Program-made: the position numbers and the translations under genes
DNA from: Schistocerca nitens
Lineage: Eukaryota; Arthropoda; Insecta; Orthoptera; Acrididae
Length of the DNA stretch: 64,000 bases
Reading direction: 5' to 3'
Assembly (NCBI RefSeq): GCF_023898315.1
Contig: NC_064622.1
Location: forward strand, 351,521,234 to 351,585,233
Notes under the pieces: generated by a model
Database searches by the model: none
The model's input: only the letters and a program-made list of their open reading frames with translations
What the model was told of the DNA's origin: nothing
Shown: positions 57,452 to 64,000 of the stretch, one piece after another
Position numbering within the stretch: position 1 is the stretch's first letter
Layout: each line of letters opens with the position of its first letter

Positions 57452-57657
57452 CAAATGGCTCTGAGCACTATGGGACTCAACTGCTGTGGTCATAAGTCCC
57501 CTAGAACTTAGAACTACTTAAACCTAACTAACCTAAGGACGGCACACAACACCCAGCCATCACGAGGCAGAGAAAATCCCTGACCCCGCCGGGAATCGAA
57601 CCCGGGAACCCGGGCGTGGGAAGCGAGAACGCTACCGCACGACCACGAGATGCGGGC
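57452..57657 (-). mobile_element. SINE, family B with tail X, first of a doublet
   Basis: The minus strand carries the B head with GGTTCGATTCCCGGCGGGGT. AGAAACGGTTT lies at 57441-57451 and 57658-57668. Confidence 0.95.
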
Positions 57658-57668
57658 AGAAACGGTTT

Positions 57669-57883
57669 AAAAAAATGGTTCAAATGGCTCTGAGCACTAT
57701 GGGACTTAACATCTATGGTCATCAGTCCCCTAGAACTTAGAACTGCTTAAACCTAACTAACCTAAGGACAGCACACAACACCCAGTCATCACGAGCCAGA
57801 GAAAATCCCTGACCCCGTCGGGAATCGAACCCGGGAACTCGGGCGTGGGAAGCGAGGACGCTACCGCACGACCACGAGCTGCG
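57669..57883 (-). mobile_element. SINE, family B with tail X, second of a doublet
   Basis: Same orientation, separated from the first by the AGAAACGGTTT target copy. A third partial target copy, CCTAGAAACGG, follows at 57886-57896. Confidence 0.95.
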
Positions 57884-57929
57884 ACCCTAGAAACGGGGAA
57901 AGGTAGAAAATCAAGACGTGCAACACGAG

Positions 57930-58025
57930 CAAATTGAATGAACCCAGGTGTCGTAGTTGTGTTGTCACGTTGTTGGACTACAAAGCGGAAGATCCGCGTT
58001 CAGATCTCTCTATCGCGCCAATTTT
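57930..58025 (+). mobile_element. Possible tRNA-like repeat head
   Basis: GGTGTCGTAGTTGTGTTGTC and AGATCCGCGTTCAGATCTC resemble degenerate boxes A and B. I recall a similar dispersed insect repeat. Low certainty. Confidence 0.35.
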
Positions 58026-58480
58026 TTCACAAAACTATGAACTTTCCGCCCGTTCATTGACGTGTCTTCCCCTTCTGTAGTCTTGGCAGTTATATTATAC
58101 AATGGTTATAGAAAATGAGTCGTGTGGTAAGAACATGTTACTGTCGCAAGTAAATGTGATGAATAGTGAAAGCAGGCGAGATGCCTTATAGACCTCTCAC
58201 AGAAATGAAAACAACAACTATAACGGTGTGAACTATATTGTAACAAAGGAATTCAAGAGTCGATACTTCTAAATCGGAAGGTAAGAATGATAACATGTGG
58301 TAGTTGTGTAGAATAAACCAGAGATAAAACGTATAGAGGTCCCTTCCATACACCCCAATGTTGCAAACGGCCATTGCACCACGACACAGACACAAATTCG
58401 AATACAGCAAACATACTCGTCAGTGGCTGTATGGCCAGTTCATAATTTCGTGAGGAAAATAAAATTGAGCACGAGGGAAA
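58026..58480. other. No feature recognised
   Basis: AT-rich spacer with no motif. Confidence 0.4.
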
Positions 58481-58491
58481 TTTGAACAAGG

Positions 58492-58671
58492 TTGATTTGG
58501 GGGAGGGGACCGAACAGCGAGGTAATCGGTCCCATCGGTTTAGGGAGGGATGGGGAAGGAAGTCGGCCGTGCCCTTTGAAAGGAACCATCCCGGCATTTG
58601 CCTGAAGCGATTTAGGGAAATCACAGAAAACGTAAATCAGGATGGTTGGACGCGGGTTTGAACCGTCGTCC
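58492..58671 (-). mobile_element. SINE, family D, 5'-truncated
   Basis: The body and box B (inverted GGGTTTGAACCG) remain; box A is missing. Target duplications TTTGAACAAGG lie at 58481-58491 and 58672-58682. Confidence 0.95.
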
Positions 58672-58682
58672 TTTGAACAAGG

Positions 58683-58999
58683 GTTTCCCACTTCACAGTC
58701 CAGTACCATGGCCATTCTAGTCTATGCCACTCCACCATGAGAATACGTGTGCTACGCCAAACGAAAACTGTACACGGAGCAAAGTCACTGCTGTAACCAT
58801 GCGACAAATAAGCCCCCCATTTGGCGAACTCGAGTACTCGTTCTCCTACCTGAGGGAGTAGAGTCCCCTTGTACCCTTCACCTGACTCACGTAACGAGTG
58901 GGCTGCGACGGACACTCACGAGTCGAATCTGCGGACATACGTTGACGGCGAGTTCAGAGATGACGTCACAGAAGCAACACCACTAGACAGTGGATGAAT
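58683..58999. other. No gene recognised; one CRE-like site
   Basis: TGACGTCA at 58961-58968. No other feature. Confidence 0.35.
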
Positions 59000-59580
59000 A
59001 TACATTCGTAAATAGCTGGATTTAGATGCTCCGAAATATAAGGTTAAATGTTAGTCTGACTTTGAATACCTAAGTATTGAAAATAAGATTTTCTAAGGGA
59101 AAAATGTTGTTCGACAATTAAACGTAGGTCTTTGGAGTAATAAGGTATCATACTACACAGTAAAGATTGTGTATAAAACAATTGTAGAAAACATTTGTGC
59201 ACATGGGTCAGAAGTTTTGGAAATAAATAAGAGAGAAAATCAATTGTAAGCCATGAAAATAGATTACAGGAGACAAAGTGCCGGAGTCTCTAGATTAGAG
59301 TACATCAGAAACGAAGAAAACAGGAAAATGGGTGAAGTAAAAGGGAACACAAAGCATGCCATCAAGAGAAAGAAGCTACTACTGTAAGGCCAAAGAATGT
59401 ACGGAGATGGATCCCAGAAGAAAGGAAACAAGGTCGAACGTCTAGAAAATGGGTAACAGACATCAGGAAATCTATGATCCAGGAAACCATGGAAACTGAG
59501 AACCGAGAAATGGTAGTAGCTGTGTAACTGTGTACAATTCGGAGACTGCCTGAAAAAAAGAAGAAGAACGAAACATCTAG
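59000..59580 (+). pseudogene. Non-LTR retrotransposon, C-terminal remnant
   Basis: The plus strand reads VYKTIVENICAHGSEVLEIN, KRENQL, MKIDYRRQSAGVSRLEYIRN and KLLLGQRMYGDG with stops between. This is the region after the RT domain in insect RTE/jockey-type LINE proteins (YGSE.W......I.A.EM...RR..G..R.D..RN....GH..RM). The RT core is not seen upstream. The 3' end is near AAAAAAAGAAGAAGAACGA at about 59555-59573. Confidence 0.75.
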
Positions 59581-60189
59581 AAAGTCTGGAGGAATCGAGA
59601 TGAAACTTGGGGGTTTGGAGGATTTTGCACATTTTGTAAAACGATGTTACTTGCGTGAAGTTTTGCAAAAAATATATTGTGTTTGTATGTGCATTTCAAC
59701 AACTGATGAGAATGCAGATGAACAAAGTTATTTTGTATTTGATCTTGACCAGTTACGAATAAACAGTAATGTACAGAGAGTCCTTAATAACCCAACAATG
59801 CAGAAAAAATTAAGAACTGAATAAAAATTAGCCACTGCCAATGGCACAAATGTGTTGAATCATGTTTGAGCTTAATATGTTGACATTAAATCCAGTATTT
59901 TTAACCTCTTATAATAAATAACCCACTTTTACATAGTAAGTGCATCCACAGTGTAAGTCCGTAAGCGCAGTAATGTAGGGTACCAAAACATCATTATCCT
60001 CTTGAACACACAACTTACCTAATGACACTGTGTCATACGTTTTTTTTCTAGGTCTACGATTGTCAACTGGACGGTTCACCCCGTTTTAGTAGACTACTGT
60101 GTTTATTGTTTAAGTGTGAAAATACGATCTACACACGACCGACCGTCAATGAATCTGTTTTAGTCTTCTAATTCTTTAAAATTTTTCCA
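59581..60189. other. No gene recognised
   Basis: A 74-codon plus frame at 59600-59824 is AT-driven; no motif. Confidence 0.4.
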
Positions 60190-61135
60190 AATATATATGT
60201 TGTTGTTGTTGTGGTCTTCAGCCCTGAGAATGGTTTGATGCAGCTCTCCTTGCTACTCTATCCTGTGCAAGCTTCTTCATCTCCCAGTACCTACTGCAAC
60301 CTACATCCTTCTGAATCTGCTTAATGTATTCATCTATTGGTCTCCCTCTACGATTTTTGCTCTCCAATACTTAATTGGTGATCCCTTGATCCTCAGAACA
60401 TGTCCTATCAACCGATCCCTTCTTCTAGCCAAGTCGTGCCACAAACTCCTCTTTCACCAATTCTATTCAATACCTCATTAGTTATATGATCTACCCATCT
60501 AATCTTCAGCATTCCCCTGTAACACCACATTTCGAAAGCTTCTATTCTCTTCTTGTTCAAACTATTTATCGTCCACGTTTCACCTCCATACATGGCTGCA
60601 CTGCATACAGATACTTTCAGAAACGACTCCCTAACACTTAAATCTATACTCGATGTTAACAAATTTATCTTCTTCAGAAAACGTTTTCCTTGTCATTGGC
60701 AGTCTACATTTTATATCCTCTCTACTTCGACCATCATCAGTTATTTTGCTCCCCAAATAGCAAAACTCCTTTACTACTTTAAGTGTCTCATTTCCTAATA
60801 TAGTTCCCTCAGCATCACCCGATTTAATTCGACTACATTCCATTATCCTCGTTTTGCTTTTGTTGATGTTCATCTTATATCCTCCTTTCAAGATACTGTC
60901 CATTCCGTTCAACTGCTCTTCCAAGTCCTCTGCTGTCTCTGACAGAGTTACAATGTCATCGGCGAACTTCAAAGTTTCTATTTCTTCTCCATGGATTTTA
61001 ATACCTGCTGCGAATTTTTCTTTTGTTTCCTTTACTGCTTGCTCAATATACAGATTGAATAACATCGGGGAGGGGCTACAACCCTGTCTCACTCCCTTCC
61101 CAACCACTGCTTCCCTTTCATGCCCATCGACTCAT
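60190..61135 (-). pseudogene. Non-LTR retrotransposon reverse transcriptase, 5'-truncated
   Basis: The minus strand from 61107: GKGVRQGCSPSPMLFNLYIE (RT thumb/palm block), LKFADDIVTLSET (catalytic FADD, about 60960), MNINKSKTRIMEC, VKEFCYLGSKITDDGRS, then after a frame change SAAMYGGETWTINSLNKKRI and AFEMWCYRGMLKIRWVDHIT. The 3' end at about 60197 is a (GTT)n run, i.e. an (AAC)n tail on the element strand, which fits RTE-type LINEs rather than poly-A LINEs. The N-terminal endonuclease and early RT motifs are missing. At least one frameshift (near 60640). Confidence 0.92.
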
Positions 61136-61569
61136 AACTGCCATCTGGTTTTTGTATATGTATTGTTTTTTGTCGAGCGTAAAAACTAGTCACCGAACCA
61201 ATTACGTTTATGCCTATAAATTTTTACAGTTCTTTCTTAAACGCTGTGGATACGTGGAAGGTTGATGTGATGTCACACATCAGCGATAGCTATTATTCTA
61301 ACATTTCTTAATACAACTCATTTCCTTGTTTGTGATCGTAAGGAATACCGATTTCGCTCCGTTATAACATCTTCGTATCTATGTCATTATTGTGTTAGTG
61401 TCGTATGGAGGCTGACAGCAATCCATATAATCGACAGGCTGCTCTGCAACTGCAATAGATTTAAAGATGTTCTAATTTGAGCGAATTTGGTAATCACTGC
61501 AACTCAGACGCGACGAGAGACTGCCTTAAAAAAGATAGTAAAAGAAGATATGTTTGGCTTTATGTATTT
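61136..61569. other. No feature recognised
   Basis: AT-rich spacer. Confidence 0.4.
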
Positions 61570-61870
61570 GAACGGGGCGTGAACAGTTGGACTGGGTTGT
61601 ACGACAGTCCTCTGCTACAGCGCGCACGCTCTACTTGCCGCACGCGATGCGGAGGTGGGGGCGGATCTGCGGACGGCGGTGGCTCGTTCGCGCAAAGGAA
61701 TGCGGAGACGTGGCGTGACGTCAGCGCTACAGTTCGCAACGGAAGCTGCGCGCCGGCGCTCACGTAGTTCTTGTGGTAGCGCTGACCACAATTCCTGTTG
61801 TCCTCCACTCCACCTGACCAACGCCCCCTCCCATCCATCCCAACTCCTCCCTCTCTTCCTCGCTCCCCTG
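61570..61870. promoter_or_regulatory. CpG-rich block with a perfect CRE
   Basis: GCGTGACGTCAGCGC contains the palindromic CRE TGACGTCA at 61716-61723. Surrounding DNA has many CpG, GCGCGC and GGGGGCGG motifs, then a pyrimidine-rich stretch and a (CTA)n run at about 61878-61903. It may be a CpG-type promoter or an unmethylated enhancer. Frames of about 100 codons on both strands are low-complexity and not called. Confidence 0.4.
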
Positions 61871-62412
61871 CACGTACACTACTACTACTACTACTACTAC
61901 AACTTCGTCTCATCTTCGGTTTTACTCAATTTGATCAGTGCTTTCTGAGACGGGAATTCAAAAAGAGTTATACATTATTACGACAGCGAAGTAGCTTTTC
62001 TGGAATGGTGCACAACACTTACACTTAGAAGCAACATCAGCTTAAATCAATACACGCCACAAAATTCTGTACAAAGTGTGGCGACAGGTGGGTGACATAT
62101 GCTATGAGAGGTTTCGCCCTACGATACTGTCTCGAAATACTGTTCCTCTATGTGGTAGAATAGCAGGCATGTAAGGAAACTAGATGCCAAACTACGCAAC
62201 ACAATGCGTATCATCAGTGGACGCATCAAAAGTACGCGTCTGCGATGATCACACGCGGTGAGCCACATTGCCCCACCTCCGCACAGCTGAAAGCGCTTCT
62301 TGGTGCGTCAACAGAAGAGAATTCAAACTGACTCAGGACTGCCAATGCATAAGGACATTCCTAATACATCATTGAGGAAGTTGAGGTCCAGGAAACCCGG
62401 TCTGGTCAACTA
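61871..62412. other. Trinucleotide run, otherwise no feature
   Basis: The (TAC)n microsatellite at 61877-61903 generates a poly-Ser/Tyr artefact in translation. Confidence 0.45.
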
Positions 62413-62741
62413 CACTACTGGTCATTAAAATTGCTACACCAAGAAGAAATGCAGATGATAAACGGGTATTCATTGGACAAATATATTATACTAGAAATGA
62501 CATATGATTACATATTCACGCAATTTGGGTGCATAGATTCTGAGAAATCAGTACCCAGATCAACCACCTCTGGCCGTAATAACGCCCTTGATGGCGTGTG
62601 CAGGTACTGCTGCCCATGCAGCTTCAACACGATACCACAGTTCATCAAGAGTAGTGACTGGCGTATTGTCATGAGCCAGTTGCTCGGCCACCATTGACCA
62701 GACGTTTTCAATTGGTGGAAGATCTGGAGAATGTGCTGTAT
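62413..62741 (-). mobile_element. Tc1-like element end, truncated
   Basis: It begins CACTACTGGTCATTAAAATT after TA and follows the 5516 element (same family) through the transposase C-terminus to GATCTGGAGAATGTGCT. An internal deletion relative to 5516 removes the segment between GCCCTTGATG and GCGTGTGCAGG. The rest of the element is missing. Confidence 0.93.
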
Positions 62742-63267
62742 ATTTAACATACAGATAGAAAAAGACGGCGAGGAACTTTTATTTAACACATGTACAGATA
62801 ACAGAAGTAGTACACATTTGTAAAACGGGACATGTTGCGGTGCACCCCTCACAATTTTCTATAGCGCTAACTGCTAGCTACATGCAGCATTTAGTGTTAT
62901 GTATATTAATAGTTCGCCTATGGCGTTGCTTTCCTAACTCAGATGAGGAAGTGTGTATAAGAACTGTTTCATGAAATAGATAAGCTGATTAGTCTAGAAT
63001 TATAACGAAGGATAAACAGAGTAAAGATGAAAATAATGAGACAGAAATGTTAATAAGGGCATTTTAAAAATCTGAACAGGTAAAAGAACAGCAGAAAAAA
63101 ATAATTTTTACTCCTAGGAAACAGAAAAGTCACAAAAAGCACAGTAATAATGTAGCAAAGCCTCAAAAATAAATGCAGCGTCATGTATCTCTTGCTCAAG
63201 AACCTGCAGCAGTCATCGTTTTGTTTCGGTAGTCCTGTGACTGTGGCTTCGAAACTCGTTTCGCTAA
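62742..63267. other. No gene recognised
   Basis: Immediately after the Tc1 break the plus strand reads NIQIEKDGEELLF, which is only weakly reminiscent of a PLE segment. The remainder is AT-rich. Confidence 0.35.
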
Positions 63268-63678
63268 ATGCAATGTGCGCTCCGTAATTCCATTTTTTTG
63301 CTTGCAAGAAGATCCATAGCTGCTCAGACTCATCAGGAGCTGTTCTTAGCTTTTCGACTTACAGTAATGCGTATGGATAGGTTACACAAATCTGGTGAGG
63401 CTGGTCATGGACATACGTGCATGACGAAGAGCATGAAATCGCGCAATAAGTGGACCAAGAGCTGCGATCCAGTTGATGATTGGAAACCTGGTGCTCATCT
63501 TCGTCGCACAACTGCTTCGACGATTGTCACGGAGAACTCGGATATCGCCAAGTGTTTACAAGGTGGGTACGGTAAATGCTTACCGACTAATAGAAACAGT
63601 AAAGAATGTCAAATGGACCTGCATGTTTGGATCGCTGTTGACAAGGTTCAGACGATTTTTTTACCTACATTGTTATGA
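63268..63678 (+). CDS. Unassigned 136-codon open frame
   Basis: The longest unexplained open frame near the right end. It has a basic, Lys/Thr-rich middle (MTKSMKSRNKWTKSCD), DDWKPGAHLRRTT and a DLHVWIAVDK segment that could be a degraded transposase core, but spacing and motifs are not diagnostic. No TATA box, donor or acceptor was identified. It may be a relic. Confidence 0.25.
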   Translation: MQCALRNSIFLLARRSIAAQTHQELFLAFRLTVMRMDRLHKSGEAGHGHTCMTKSMKSRNKWTKSCDPVDDWKPGAHLRRTTASTIVTENSDIAKCLQGGYGKCLPTNRNSKECQMDLHVWIAVDKVQTIFLPTLL

Positions 63679-64000
63679 GCGACGAGACATGCCTATTGTA
63701 CAGGAAAGCAAAATCAAAGGTTTGGTGTTGTAGAATCATTCAGCTTAGACAAAATCTATAAACAATCAGTTTCCTTGCTGAAATAAAAAAATTATTGTTA
63801 CCGTTTTCTGCGACGCAAATGCCTTTCTTTTGGTCGGATTCATAGAACATGTGGTCAACACTTCGCAGTGGACGTGTAAGTGAAACATTGTTCAATCCGA
63901 GACGTACCACCCGCAATCGATGGCGAGAGAAATTGTCGTCCAGGATAGCTCTACTCCGCGACAGCATGCACCAACAGACGACTGTCCATACCAAGCTTTT
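63679..64000. other. No feature recognised
   Basis: An 84-codon minus frame (63994-63740) is open to the window end but has no recognised motif. Confidence 0.3.

Noticed and set aside
61560-61913. 117-codon minus frame with a poly-Ser start
   Set aside because: The poly-Ser is the translated (TAC/CTA)n microsatellite and the rest is CpG-rich low complexity.
62742-62850. Second Penelope-like fragment (NIQIEKDGEELLF)
   Set aside because: Similarity to the FTMEMEKDG region is short, and no RT or GIY-YIG motif is nearby.

Overview
The window looks like intergenic DNA from a very large, repeat-rich insect genome. I see no bacterial operons, phage genes, rRNA or CRISPR. The commonest component is a set of tRNA-headed SINEs whose consensus I recognise from memory as typical of orthopterans, most likely a Schistocerca-type grasshopper. 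That species-level guess was not tested by any search. Almost every recognisable reading frame is a decayed transposase or reverse transcriptase: Penelope-like, Tc1, mariner, hAT and LINE.

Layout. 0-3.2 kb: a broken Penelope-like retroelement (RT plus GIY-YIG remnant). Its last 1355 bp recur almost unchanged, inverted, at 14.1-15.5 kb. 5.5-13.9 kb: Tc1 and mariner copies, a hAT fragment, SINEs and short tandem repeats. 15.5-23 kb: old diverged repeats and SINEs. 23.4-26.8 kb: a hAT element containing a Tc1 element that itself contains a SINE. 26.8-41 kb: LINE remnants, deleted mariners, a Tc1 with visible inverted ends, tandem duplications and AT-rich DNA. 42.1-46.0 kb: a long-terminal-inverted-repeat mariner-like element whose left repeat was hit twice by other insertions. 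47.5 kb: a hAT-type zinc-finger fragment. 53.4-56.6 kb: a mariner carrying a 305-bp hAT MITE with a perfect 8-bp target duplication, followed by a second long-TIR element. 57.4-61.1 kb: a SINE doublet, a D-type SINE and two LINE remnants. 61.6-61.9 kb: a CpG-rich stretch. 62.4 kb onward: a Tc1 end and unassigned sequence.

The best candidate for a host gene is at 48.52-48.68 kb on the plus strand. A TATA box, an initiator, a short 5' UTR, a strong start context and six codons ending at a consensus splice donor fit the first exon of a secreted or cuticular-type insect gene. Its remaining exons are not recognisable in the window.

SINE families used below. A: head with box B GGTTCGAATCC. B: head with GGTTCGATTCC. 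A and B share one tail, called X, that ends in a T-run. B also occurs with a different tail, Y. C: a diverged head with its own tail Z. D: head GTGGCGCAGTGG with an (AACC)n 3' end. E and F: two minor tRNA-like families. The elements do not act together as a pathway. The window is a record of layered insertions around what may be one host promoter.
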